DNA from: CAYSZB01 sp964435475 | Lineage (GTDB): Bacteria > Chloroflexota > Anaerolineae > Anaerolineales > Anaerolineaceae | Length of the DNA: 64,000 nt | Direction: 5' to 3' | NCBI GenBank assembly: GCA_964435475.1 | Contig: CAYSZB010000001.1 | Location: 1-64,000 of the forward strand | Shown: positions 8,020-15,927 of the stretch, in pieces | Layout of the letters: each line of letters starts with the position of its first letter | Position numbering within the stretch: position 1 is the stretch's first letter | The notes under the pieces: generated by a model | Database searches by the model: none | Told to the model about the DNA's origin: nothing | The model's input: the letters and a program-made list of their open reading frames with translations, nothing else | Translations under genes and position numbers: made by a program

Positions 8020-8535
8020 ATGGCACAATTTTCAGTCAATACCAATCGATTTGACCCATACAAACAATTCAAGTTCCGGGTGAAATGGGATGGGCGGTAT
8101 GTGGCAGGCATATCCAGCATGTCTGCGCTCAGCCGTTTCACCGAGGTCGTCGAGCACCGTGATGGCGGTGAACCCAATACCACCCGGCAGTCACCGGGAA
8201 AAACCTATTTTGAACCCATTGTGCTGGAAAGGGGCGTTACCCACGATGATGAGTTCGAAAAGTGGGCCAACAAGGTCTGGCGTTTTGGCAGCGGGTTGGG
8301 CAGCGAGGTCTCACTCAAAGATTTCCGCAAGGATGTGATCATTGAGTTGTTTAACGAAGCCGGGCAGCTCGTCAAGGCGTACAAGGTGTACCGCTGCTGG
8401 CCTTCGGAATATGTGGCGGTAAGCGACCTGAACGCCAATGGGGAAGCAGGGGTGGCGATTGAGTCAATCACCCTGCAAAACGAAGGCTGGGAACGGGACC
8501 TGGAAATTCCTGAGCCCTCTGAACCATCTGTTTGA
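8020..8535 (+). CDS. Phage tail-tube protein (T4 gp19-like family)
   Basis: The protein has 171 residues, the usual length for this family. It shows the family layout: the opening DPYKQFKFRVKWDGRYVAG-S, then SALSRFTEVVEHRDGG, then the PGKTYFEPIVLERGVTHDDEFEKWANKVW segment, and the closing strand ITLQNEGWERD. These proteins stack as hexamers to form the inner tube of contractile tails and of extracellular contractile injection systems. No sheath, baseplate, spike or AAA+ gene lies nearby: the flanks are DUF1003 and glutamate dehydrogenase. The gene has its own promoter, a very strong ribosome-binding site and its own terminator. Role here is unknown; components encoded elsewhere or a domesticated tube are possible. 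Confidence 0.85.
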   Translation: MAQFSVNTNRFDPYKQFKFRVKWDGRYVAGISSMSALSRFTEVVEHRDGGEPNTTRQSPGKTYFEPIVLERGVTHDDEFEKWANKVWRFGSGLGSEVSLKDFRKDVIIELFNEAGQLVKAYKVYRCWPSEYVAVSDLNANGEAGVAIESITLQNEGWERDLEIPEPSEPSV

Positions 8536-8585
8536 TGGACAGGTTGACCCTCCATAGTCAATTTGTCCCACCAAAACACGAACAA

Positions 8586-8619
8586 AAAAGGGTGCGGCAG
8601 ATCAATGCCGCACCCTTTT
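8586..8619. terminator. Bidirectional terminator
   Basis: AAAAGGGTGCGGCA (8586-8599) pairs perfectly with TGCCGCACCCTTTT (8606-8619). The A/T ends give a T-run on both strands, so it serves both the tail-tube gene and the convergent gdhA. Confidence 0.92.
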
Positions 8620-8642
8620 ATAAATTTACAAATAACCAGGTT

Positions 8643-9929
8643 CTAGATCCAGCCCCTCAGTTCCATGGCTTTGACAACCTTGTGGATGGCGACCATGTAG
8701 GCGGCATCGCGCATGTAGACATTCTGCTTGAGTGCCATGTCCAGCACTGCCTCGAACGCAACGGTCATCTTGTCGTCCAATTTCTCCAGCACCTCTTTCT
8801 TGGTCCAGTAGAAATTCATGTCGTTCTGCACGCCCTCGAAGTACGAGGTGGTTACGCCGCCGGCATTGCACAGGAAGTCGGGGATGACGAAAATGTTCCG
8901 GGCTTTGATAACCTCATCGGCTTCGGGGGTGGTGGGTCCGTTGGCAGCTTCGGCCATTAATTTGACCCTGGGGTGGATCAGCTTAACAGTTTCGGCGTTG
9001 ACCTGTCCTTCAAGCGCTGCCGGGATAAGCACATCAGCTTCCTTGGTGATCCAAACTTCACCGGGTTCGATCGTATAGCCGGCTTTTTTGGCTTCTTCCT
9101 TGTTGATTGTGCCATACTGGTCGGTGATGCTCATCAGGAAGTGCGGGTCGATGCCATCGGACTTGCTGAAGGTGTAGGAGGTCTTGTCTTCGCGATCCCA
9201 ACAGGACACACAGGCAACTTTACCGCCAAGGATCTCGATGAACCCGATGGATGCGTATTGGGCAACGTTACCGAAGCCCTGGATGGCTGCCACCGAGGTC
9301 TTGGGGTCCATCTTGAGATGTTTCATGGCTTCGCGCACGGTGTAGATGACACCAAAGCCGGTGGCTTCAGTGCGGCCGAGCGAACCGCCACCGCCGACCG
9401 GTTTGCCGGTGATCACGCCGGGGGTGTATTGACCAACGATCTTGGAATATTCGTCCATCATCCAACCCATCATCTGGGGGGTGGTGCCTACGTCCGGGGC
9501 GGGGATATCGAGCCTTGGACCGACATTTTTCCAAAGGATGCGCATATATTCCCGTACCAGGCGCTCTTTTTCACCGACCGACAGGGTGGAAGGATCCACC
9601 ACGATACCACCTTTGCCGCCACCCAGGGGAATGTCTGCCACGGCACATTTCCAGGTCATCCACATGGATAAAGCGCGGACTGTGTCCACTGTTTCAGCTG
9701 CGTGGAAGCGGATGCCGCCCTTGTTTGGACCGCGGGCGTCATTATGCTGCACACGGAAACCCTGAAAAACCCGTACACTGCCATCATCCATGCGCACCGG
9801 GATGCGGATGTGATACTCACGCAGCGGCCAGCGCAGCATCTCGCGGACCTCGTTGTCGAGACCCAAAAGATCTGCCACGTGATCGAACTGCTGTTGAGCC
9901 ATTTCAAATGCGTTCTTTAAACCTGCCAT
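8643..9929 (-). CDS. gdhA: Glutamate dehydrogenase
   Basis: The start is the ATG at 9929 behind AGGAGAG; an upstream GTG at 9944 would begin before the ribosome-binding site. The protein has 428 residues, the normal size of the hexameric Glu/Leu/Phe/Val dehydrogenases. The substrate domain holds GGIRFH, the catalytic-lysine motif PLGGGKGGI and the conserved PAPDVGT. The Rossmann domain follows with AIQGFGNVAQYA, and then AEAANGPTTPEAD and PDFLCNAGGVTTSYFE. The enzyme interconverts glutamate and 2-oxoglutarate plus ammonium with NAD(P)H. A related amino-acid dehydrogenase is possible, but length and motifs fit GdhA best. The leader carries two hairpins. Confidence 0.93.
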   Translation of the reverse strand: MAGLKNAFEMAQQQFDHVADLLGLDNEVREMLRWPLREYHIRIPVRMDDGSVRVFQGFRVQHNDARGPNKGGIRFHAAETVDTVRALSMWMTWKCAVADIPLGGGKGGIVVDPSTLSVGEKERLVREYMRILWKNVGPRLDIPAPDVGTTPQMMGWMMDEYSKIVGQYTPGVITGKPVGGGGSLGRTEATGFGVIYTVREAMKHLKMDPKTSVAAIQGFGNVAQYASIGFIEILGGKVACVSCWDREDKTSYTFSKSDGIDPHFLMSITDQYGTINKEEAKKAGYTIEPGEVWITKEADVLIPAALEGQVNAETVKLIHPRVKLMAEAANGPTTPEADEVIKARNIFVIPDFLCNAGGVTTSYFEGVQNDMNFYWTKKEVLEKLDDKMTVAFEAVLDMALKQNVYMRDAAYMVAIHKVVKAMELRGWI

Positions 9930-9958
9930 TTTCTCTCCTGTCACAATAATTTTTTCGA

Positions 9959-10020
9959 GCCGGCAATTCTTCTCTGCCGGTTATTTAAAAAGATAAACGG
10001 GCACCTCGGTCCCGTGCCCG
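9959..10020 (-). promoter_or_regulatory. Two consecutive hairpins in the gdhA leader
   Basis: On the minus strand the first hairpin is CGGGCAC/GTGCCCG (10020-10014 with 10004-9998). It is followed by TTTATCTTTTT and so resembles a terminator. The second, CCGGCA/TGCCGG (9980-9975 with 9965-9960), is followed by a run of A. The first may simply end transcripts of the 10171-10608 gene, or it may attenuate gdhA if the promoter lies at about 10094-10122. Confidence 0.45.
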
Positions 10021-10093
10021 CTGTCGTGCGAAAGTGGCTAAAAACATCCTGTTCAAGGTTGATCGATCCTCACCATGTTCCACTGACGGCTTA

Positions 10094-10122
10094 ACCTTAA
10101 TCCAATTTTGGATTTGCGTCAA
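10094..10122 (-). promoter_or_regulatory. Possible gdhA promoter with 7-bp-arm palindrome
   Basis: Minus-strand TTGACG (10122-10117) is a good -35 box, but only a poor -10 follows. Between them lies AATCCAA-TT-TTGGATT (10099-10114), a perfect palindrome with 7-base arms and a candidate operator. Confidence 0.35.
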
Positions 10123-10170
10123 GGTATCCTGCCGACCTGGATGAGTTATCCCGGGAATTGCTGCCAGGGG

Positions 10171-10608
10171 TTACCACTGCCAGGTGTAAATGACATCGGG
10201 CGTCAGTTTTATCAACAGGTTATGCGGGTCTTTGATCCATCGTTGGGGGTCTTCTGCTTTGACGCCATCCTCACCCAAATAGCGTTCATAGATCCATTCG
10301 AATTGTTTCTCGAGGAACTGGCGGGGTTCCCTAACCAGTTCAGCCTTGCCTTCAAAGATGACCGCCCTGGTTCCTCCTTGATCCCCTGAGACATCAATGG
10401 ACACGGCGATCTTTGCATTTTCCTGAAGATCGGTGACCTTGCGGGTGTTTGAATAAGAACTGATCCATAGGCTTTTGCCATCCCAGCCATACCAGACCGG
10501 CACGACATGCGGCTGAGCCTCCTCGTCGGCGGTTGCCACACGGGCAATTAAAGGTTGCCCGAGGAATTCGTTGATAAAAACTTGTTTCTCTTCAGGTATC
10601 AGATCCAT
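10171..10608 (-). CDS. Pyridoxamine 5'-phosphate oxidase-like flavin protein
   Basis: The protein has 145 residues and a single split-barrel domain. The opening LGQPLIARVATADEEAQPHVVPVWYGWDGKSLWI and the middle block R-AVIFEGKAELV are typical of the small PPOX-class proteins, which bind FMN, F420 or haem. The exact substrate cannot be told. GGAGAA lies before the ATG. It follows the 90-residue membrane protein gene by 32 bases on the same strand and is probably in one transcript with it. Confidence 0.8.
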   Translation of the reverse strand: MDLIPEEKQVFINEFLGQPLIARVATADEEAQPHVVPVWYGWDGKSLWISSYSNTRKVTDLQENAKIAVSIDVSGDQGGTRAVIFEGKAELVREPRQFLEKQFEWIYERYLGEDGVKAEDPQRWIKDPHNLLIKLTPDVIYTWQW

Positions 10609-10640
10609 CTATTGTTCTCCACATAACCGGCAGGATAAGC

Positions 10641-10913
10641 CTAATAATCCGGTTTCTTATCGTCACCCTCGGTGTCATTTTTATAGTGCCAGGCACTGTA
10701 TCGACCAGCGAACGAACCCCAATATTTAGCAAAGATAACATATCCACCCACGGGGAGGCTGAATGCGCCTAATGCCAGGCCCCACAGGAGACCGCCTTTC
10801 AGGCCTTCCCATCCTGCTACAAAGAGCCCCACAATGCCGAGCACCAGGCTGGTACCAACCAACGGCAGGATGATAAATAAAAAGATGTATTTAAGCAGTT
10901 TCTTCCATTCCAC
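10641..10913 (-). CDS. Small membrane protein of unknown function
   Basis: The protein has 90 residues with two strongly hydrophobic segments (about residues 8-32 and 40-64), the second rich in Gly (GLLWGLALGAFSLPVGG), and a hydrophilic C-terminus ending in DDKKPDY. I do not recognise a family. It is the first gene of a likely two-gene leftward unit with the PPOX-like gene, divergent from the heparinase-like gene. Confidence 0.6.
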   Translation of the reverse strand: MEWKKLLKYIFLFIILPLVGTSLVLGIVGLFVAGWEGLKGGLLWGLALGAFSLPVGGYVIFAKYWGSFAGRYSAWHYKNDTEGDDKKPDY

Positions 10914-10982
10914 AAATTTATCTTATCACTTTTTAGCCTGGATGGACTATCCGTCATGTCCCCCGCGGGATTGGCGTGTGAG

Positions 10983-10988
10983 TATAAT
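10983..10988 (+). promoter_or_regulatory. -10 box close to the heparinase-like gene start
   Basis: TATAAT ends 12 bases before the ATG at 11001, leaving a predicted leader of only about 6 bases. It also rules out the alternative ATG at 10956 as the main start. No clear -35 is visible. Confidence 0.45.
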
Positions 10989-11000
10989 ACTAGCAGGCAT

Positions 11001-12848
11001 ATGAACAATAAAATCGATCTTGCCTTTACGGCCATTAAAGAACTGGGACCACAAAAGCTTACCCTGTTTGCAATCTACAAACTGGGTTTGAAAACCGGTT
11101 TCTTTAAGGCTGTCCCCAAGCCCCGGGGTGAGGCACGCCCGGGAATGCCGGCAGACCTCCGCCAGTTGATGTGCCAATGGATCGACCTTTTCCCGGTGGA
11201 TGCCGCAGTCCTGTTGGAAAAGGCCAATGAGGTTGTTGAAGACCTCTCCAGGGAACCCGGCACCGCTGAAGGTGAGAAGCACATTGAAGCCCACACCCCC
11301 CACTGGACACATTATGAGAGCGGCAAGGAAACAGCGGGTGCGCAAGATATCAAGCACATATGGGAACCGGCGCGCTTTAACTGGGTGTTTGCGTTGGGTC
11401 GGGCTTACCTGTTGGGTCACAATGAAGCGTATCCACAGCTATTCTGGCGCAAGTTTGATGAATTTCAGCAGCAAAACCCGCCTTACCGGGGTCCAAACTG
11501 GATGTCCGCCCAGGAGGTTGGCTTACGCATGCTGGCTTTCATCTTTGCGGGTCAGGTTTTTGGCACATCACCCACTTATTTACCCGAAAGACAGCACCAG
11601 TTGAGCCTGGCGATAGCAGATCATGCCCGGCGCATCCCGCCGACGCTGGTTTATGCGCGCTCACAGAATAACAATCACCTGGTCAGCGAGGCGGTTGCCC
11701 TCTATAGTGCAGCCTGTGCCCTGCCTGACCACCCGCAAACCAGGCAATGGCGCAAGTTAGGTTGGAAATGGTTCAATCAAGCGATCCAGCACCAGGTCAG
11801 CTTGAGCGGCAGCTATGTACAGCACTCAACCAACTATCACCGCCTGGTGTTAATGCTGGCAATGTGGATGAAGTTCCTGGCAGAAGGTCGGGGTCAGCTT
11901 TTGCCGGTAGGAACTACGCAACGCTTGCAAGCTGCCACAGGCTGGTTAGCCCCTTTGGTCGACGAGCACAGCGGCAAAGTGCCCAACCTGGGTGCCAATG
12001 ACGGGGCGAATATCCTGGCGGTCAGCCGGTTGGACTTTGTGGACTTCCTACCGGTTCTGGAGGCAGCCCAAAAGGTTTTTGGGCAACCCCATGACGCCAC
12101 GCCCGGGTTGAGTGACATGCCGCGCCTGGAGAACACCAGCAGCCATGCATTTTTAAGAGTGGCGCACTTCAGCGATCGGCCATCACATGCCGACCAGCTG
12201 CACCTGGACTTGTGGTGGCGGGGCGAAAACATCCTGAGGGATGCCGGCACCTATTCATACAATGCGGCGAGCCCATGGACCAATGCGCTCAGCATGACCC
12301 GCGTGCACAACACGCTCGCCCTGGATGACTGCGACCAAATGACTGCGGTGAGCCGTTTTTTGTGGCTCAAATGGGCACAGGCAGAAGTTCTTGAAACAAT
12401 TTTAAATGAAAAAGGCAAACTGATCGGACTTACCGCCCAGCATGACGGCTATAAGCGCAGGGGGTACCTGCATATGCGGTCGGTTTCGGCGTCTGGACCG
12501 GACCAGTGGGTAGTGGATGACCGCCTGGCGGCGACCAAACATGCCAAAAATAAGCCACTCCCTATACTTAAATTACACTGGCTGCTGCCGGACTTGCCAT
12601 GGACAATGACAGGCAACACGCTTTCACTGCAGGGTGAACCTGGTACTATCCGGGTTTCTGTCCGCGGCGCGGATCAACTGGTCCTGTTCCGTGCAGGCAA
12701 GTTGATCTATGGCGAAGCACACGACGACCCGTTAATGGGTTGGTATTCCCCTGATTACGGTGTTAAGGAACCAGCCATCTCGCTGGTTGCCCTCAAAACC
12801 AATAACGCTGATCTTTCATTCACGACGTTCATTACGCTTGGGGGATGA
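11001..12848 (+). CDS. Heparinase II/III-like polysaccharide lyase family protein
   Basis: The start at 11001 is chosen because a TATAAT lies just upstream. The protein has 615 residues and no obvious signal peptide, so it may be cytoplasmic. The N-terminal half is an alpha/alpha toroid with the family's conserved residues NNNHLVSEA (about 222-230) and YVQHSTNYHRL (about 272-282). The C-terminal half is a beta-sandwich beginning near HAFLRVAHFSDRPSHADQLHLDL and containing GENILRDAGTYSYN. Such proteins cleave uronate-containing polysaccharides, but many members sit in polysaccharide synthesis loci beside a bi-domain oxidoreductase like the one at 37016-39208. A role in capsule or exopolysaccharide metabolism is therefore likely; the substrate is unknown. 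Confidence 0.85.
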   Translation: MNNKIDLAFTAIKELGPQKLTLFAIYKLGLKTGFFKAVPKPRGEARPGMPADLRQLMCQWIDLFPVDAAVLLEKANEVVEDLSREPGTAEGEKHIEAHTPHWTHYESGKETAGAQDIKHIWEPARFNWVFALGRAYLLGHNEAYPQLFWRKFDEFQQQNPPYRGPNWMSAQEVGLRMLAFIFAGQVFGTSPTYLPERQHQLSLAIADHARRIPPTLVYARSQNNNHLVSEAVALYSAACALPDHPQTRQWRKLGWKWFNQAIQHQVSLSGSYVQHSTNYHRLVLMLAMWMKFLAEGRGQLLPVGTTQRLQAATGWLAPLVDEHSGKVPNLGANDGANILAVSRLDFVDFLPVLEAAQKVFGQPHDATPGLSDMPRLENTSSHAFLRVAHFSDRPSHADQLHLDLWWRGENILRDAGTYSYNAASPWTNALSMTRVHNTLALDDCDQMTAVSRFLWLKWAQAEVLETILNEKGKLIGLTAQHDGYKRRGYLHMRSVSASGPDQWVVDDRLAATKHAKNKPLPILKLHWLLPDLPWTMTGNTLSLQGEPGTIRVSVRGADQLVLFRAGKLIYGEAHDDPLMGWYSPDYGVKEPAISLVALKTNNADLSFTTFITLGG

Positions 12849-12956
12849 CTAAAGGCCACCCGACAAGAACTGGTAGCTGACCCGGTGCAACGACTTTGGT
12901 GATTTCACGTATTATGTAGTAAGTAATAAAAAAAAGATCTATAAAAAGGAAAAATC

Positions 12957-13385
12957 ATGAGCGAAGAACCAGTTATCATTCCAGACCCCATTACACCCGC
13001 CGAGCCAATTGAAGCCGGTCAGGGGGTGTATACCCCCGTTGAGAAGCCTGACAAGGTCCAGGCGATCGCCATCATCGCCCTGGTGAGCGGCATATTGAAC
13101 ATCATTTATGGATTGACCCTGTCTGTTGGTTTTGCAGTTACAGTGGTTGGCTTGCTGTGCCTGCCGTTGACCATTGCCCCGGCTGTCCTGGGTATTTTCG
13201 AGGTGGTCAGTGGGGCAAAGCTGATGAACACACTGCCGCGAAAATTTAACGTGAAGACCATCGCGATCCTGGAGATCATCACGATCATCACGGGTGCCGT
13301 GCCCTCAGCGGTGGCGGGTATTCTCAACCTGGTCTTCTACGACGATCCGCCCGTAAAGCAGTATATTGACTCGCTTCCTTCATAG
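12957..13385 (+). CDS. Small membrane protein, tandem paralogue 1
   Basis: The protein has 142 residues. A Pro/Glu-rich cytoplasmic N-terminus (about 35 residues) is followed by three hydrophobic helices: KVQAIAIIALVSGILNIIYG, then VVGLLCLPLTIAPAVLGIFEV, then a helix ending GAVPSAVAGILNLVFY. It ends KQYIDSLPS. It is clearly homologous along its whole length to the next gene, so the pair arose by tandem duplication. AAAAGGAAAAATC precedes both start codons. Function is unknown. Confidence 0.78.
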   Translation: MSEEPVIIPDPITPAEPIEAGQGVYTPVEKPDKVQAIAIIALVSGILNIIYGLTLSVGFAVTVVGLLCLPLTIAPAVLGIFEVVSGAKLMNTLPRKFNVKTIAILEIITIITGAVPSAVAGILNLVFYDDPPVKQYIDSLPS

Positions 13386-13491
13386 GGGCGGCCTTCAACC
13401 AGGAAAATGATGGTTCCATGATAAAATAATCTGTATTAATGTTGTCTAATTAGATATCAGCGTTCAATCTTTATTAAAAGGAAAAATCAAA

Positions 13492-13887
13492 ATGACAGAG
13501 CAACCTATTTATACTCCCCCTGCTTATACTCCCCCGGCAGTTCCCGGCAAGGTGCAGGCTATTGCAATTATTACGCTCATAAGTGGTATTTTAAATATCA
13601 TTTATGGCCTGACCCTGACAGTGCTGATCGTAATTGGCACGATTGGGGTGGGTTTGTTATGTGCCCCGCTGACGATCGCTCCCTCGGTACTGGGAATTTT
13701 TGAAGTCATTGCTGGCGCAAAATTAATGGCTACCCCGGCTCGCAAATTCAAGGTACAGACCATCGCGATCATGGAGATCGTGGCGATCATTACCGGCGCA
13801 GTACCCTCCGCCGTGGCAGGCATCCTCAACCTGGTCTTCTACAACGACCTGCCCACAAAGCAGTACATCGACTCACTGCCTTCATAG
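13492..13887 (+). CDS. Small membrane protein, tandem paralogue 2
   Basis: The protein has 131 residues and the same three-helix plan as its neighbour, including identical blocks SGILNIIYGLTL, ITGAVPSAVAGILNLVFY and KQYIDSLPS. The N-terminal segment is shorter and carries a duplicated YTPPAYTPPA. The 107-base spacer between the copies contains its own ribosome-binding site, and a strong terminator follows. Function is unknown. Confidence 0.78.
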   Translation: MTEQPIYTPPAYTPPAVPGKVQAIAIITLISGILNIIYGLTLTVLIVIGTIGVGLLCAPLTIAPSVLGIFEVIAGAKLMATPARKFKVQTIAIMEIVAIITGAVPSAVAGILNLVFYNDLPTKQYIDSLPS

Positions 13888-13917
13888 CCAAGTTTGATTT
13901 AACAGCTTTATAACCTT

Positions 13918-13950
13918 CGCCAGGTGTACTCTTGTACGCCTGGCGTTTTT
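13918..13950 (+). terminator. Rho-independent terminator
   Basis: CGCCAGG (13918-13924) and CCTGGCG (13939-13945) enclose a 14-base loop and are followed by TTTTT. It ends the tandem-paralogue transcripts. Confidence 0.88.
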
Positions 13951-13986
13951 GTTAACAGTTTCTGTGCCAGGAAAACCCGATTCGGG

Positions 13987-13992
13987 TACAAT
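13987..13992 (+). promoter_or_regulatory. -10 box directly before a GTG start
   Basis: TACAAT ends 7 bases before the GTG at 14000, so a leaderless transcript is possible. No convincing -35 box is present. Confidence 0.35.
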
Positions 13993-13999
13993 TGTTAAC

Positions 14000-15220
14000 G
14001 TGCATATTCTCTTGATCCACCAGGCATTTGCTTCTTTGGGTGACCCCGGCGGAACGCGCCACCATGAGCTGGCGCGCTACCTGGTCACCCAGGGTCACCG
14101 CGTCACGGTGATCGCCAGCCCTGTCTCGTACCTGACCGGTACGCACAAAGGCAAGATCCGCTGGCGTGAGACCAGTACGGATGAACTGGGGGTGACCATC
14201 ATACGATCGTGGACGCTGCCGGCACTGCACCGCTCCTTTGCCTGGCGGGTGCTGGCGTTCTTCAGTTTCATGTTTTCGTCTTTCTTAAATGGTCTTTCTG
14301 TAAGACATGTGGATATGCTTTGGGGCACTTCGCCACCCCTCTTCCAGGGTATCACCGCCTGGTTGTTGGCCCGTTTGAAGCGGGTACCTTTTCTTTTCGA
14401 GGTGCGCGATCTGTGGCCGGACTTTGCTATCGCAGTCGGGGTGCTAAAAAATCGCTTCCTGATCTCCCTGTCTCATTGGGCGGAGAGTTTCCTTTACCGA
14501 CAGGCAGACCATATGGTGGTCAATTCACCCGGCTACATCGAACATGTCAGCAAAAAGGGTGCCCGCCGGGTCACACTGATCCCCAATGGTGCGGACCCGG
14601 GGATGTTTGACCCGGGCGATAAAGGCATAGCTTTCCGCAAGGAACATCATCTTGCCGGGCGCTTCGTGGTGTTGTATGCCGGCGCACATGGCATGTCCAA
14701 TGACCTGGGTGTGGTGCTGGATGCGGCGGAAATTATGAAGAGCGACCCAAGTGTAACCTTTGTTTTGCTGGGGGATGGCAAAGAAAAACCCGCCCTGGTG
14801 TCCAATTCGCGTGAGCGCAGCCTGGACAATATACTGTTTCTGCCGCCACTGCCGAAAACAGAAATGGCACAAGCCCTGGCGGCAGCCAATGCCTGCCTGG
14901 CGATCCTTAAGCCAATAGAACTCTACAAAACCACCTATCCCAACAAGGTGTTTGATTACATGGCAGCTGGCAGACCCGTCCTGCTGGCTATTGATGGGGT
15001 TATCCGCGAACTGGTTGAAGCGGCGCAAGGCGGCATCTTTGTTCGTCCGGGGGATCCTGCGGACCTGGTGAAGGTGGTACGAACCTTACAATCAGACCCA
15101 GCCCTGTGCCAGCAGATGGGCAAAGCCGGGCGGGTATATATTGAAAATCACTATTCACGTTCTCAAATTGCAGAACAGTTTAACCAAATGATCGGTTCCA
15201 TTCGGAGGAAAAATGCCTGA
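14000..15220 (+). CDS. Glycosyltransferase family 4 (WbuB-like)
   Basis: The start is placed at the GTG at 14000 because homologues begin with the M-H-I-L-L-I-H-Q-A-F strand, and because the upstream ATG at 13949 lies in the terminator tail of the previous gene. The protein has 406 residues. The N-terminal Rossmann domain has GDPGGTRHHELARYLV; the C-terminal domain has VLYAGAHGMSNDLGVVLDAA and the donor-binding pattern KVFDYMAAGRPVL. It is a retaining GT-B enzyme of the type that adds the amino-sugar in O-antigen or capsule synthesis. Its 3' end overlaps the response-regulator start by 8 bases, so it is translationally linked to the two-component system, an unusual partner. Confidence 0.88.
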   Translation: MHILLIHQAFASLGDPGGTRHHELARYLVTQGHRVTVIASPVSYLTGTHKGKIRWRETSTDELGVTIIRSWTLPALHRSFAWRVLAFFSFMFSSFLNGLSVRHVDMLWGTSPPLFQGITAWLLARLKRVPFLFEVRDLWPDFAIAVGVLKNRFLISLSHWAESFLYRQADHMVVNSPGYIEHVSKKGARRVTLIPNGADPGMFDPGDKGIAFRKEHHLAGRFVVLYAGAHGMSNDLGVVLDAAEIMKSDPSVTFVLLGDGKEKPALVSNSRERSLDNILFLPPLPKTEMAQALAAANACLAILKPIELYKTTYPNKVFDYMAAGRPVLLAIDGVIRELVEAAQGGIFVRPGDPADLVKVVRTLQSDPALCQQMGKAGRVYIENHYSRSQIAEQFNQMIGSIRRKNA

Positions 15221-15926
15221 AAAAATTCTAGTTGTTGATGATGAAATTTCCCTGCAGGAAACACTGGCCTATAACCTTAAAAAAGAAGGTTACCAGGTTG
15301 ATGTGGCCAGCGATGGCCCCTCAGCCCTCGACCAGGCGCGCCAATTCAAGCCCGACCTGATTATCCTGGACATCATGCTGCCCGGGTTGGATGGTTTTGA
15401 AGTGTGCCGCATCCTGCGTAAGGAAATGTCAACCCCGGTTCTGATGCTCACGGCGCGTGATGATGAAATTGACCGCGTGGTGGGACTGGAGGTTGGTGCG
15501 GATGATTACCTTGCCAAGCCTTTCAGCATGCGGGAACTGGTCGCGCGGGTCAAGGCGCTTTTACGCAGGGTACGCATGGTCCGCGAGGAAGTCGGTTCCA
15601 CTGCAGCTGAAAGCGCTTCGCTGCCCAAGGTGCTCACCTTTGACACCCTGGTGATCGATATGACCCGCCGTGAGGTCAAGCGGGATGGCAAGGTGTTGGC
15701 GCTGAAACCCAAAGAATATGAGTTGTTGACCTTTTTGGCGCAGCACCAGGGACAGATGTTGACCCGCGAGTTCATCCTGGAGCGAGTCTGGGGCTGGGAT
15801 TTTGTTGGTGACAGCCGCACGGTCGACGTGCACGTGCGCTGGTTGCGCGAAAAGATCGAAGTGGACCCGTCCGAACCAGTGCGCATTGTCACCGTGAGAG
15901 GAGCTGGATACCGCTTCGAAGGTTAG
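15213..15926 (+). CDS. phoB: PhoB-type OmpR-family response regulator
   Basis: The protein has 237 residues. The receiver domain (1-120) has the acidic pair VVDDE, the phosphorylated Asp in LDIMLPG, the Thr in LMLTARDDE and the Lys in LAKPFS. The C-terminal winged helix (about 140-237) has ALKPKEYELLTFLAQHQGQ and the recognition segment VDVHVRWLREKIE, ending IVTVRGAGYRFEG. CGGAGG precedes the ATG. It sits directly upstream of a PhoR-like kinase and near phoU, so phosphate-starvation control is likely. Specific target genes cannot be read from the sequence. Confidence 0.9.
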   Translation: MPEKILVVDDEISLQETLAYNLKKEGYQVDVASDGPSALDQARQFKPDLIILDIMLPGLDGFEVCRILRKEMSTPVLMLTARDDEIDRVVGLEVGADDYLAKPFSMRELVARVKALLRRVRMVREEVGSTAAESASLPKVLTFDTLVIDMTRREVKRDGKVLALKPKEYELLTFLAQHQGQMLTREFILERVWGWDFVGDSRTVDVHVRWLREKIEVDPSEPVRIVTVRGAGYRFEG

Positions 15927-15927
15927 T

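Noticed and set aside
8973..9671. Antisense open frame of 232 codons opposite gdhA
   Set aside because: gdhA is intact on the other strand with all conserved motifs; the antisense translation shows no family features.
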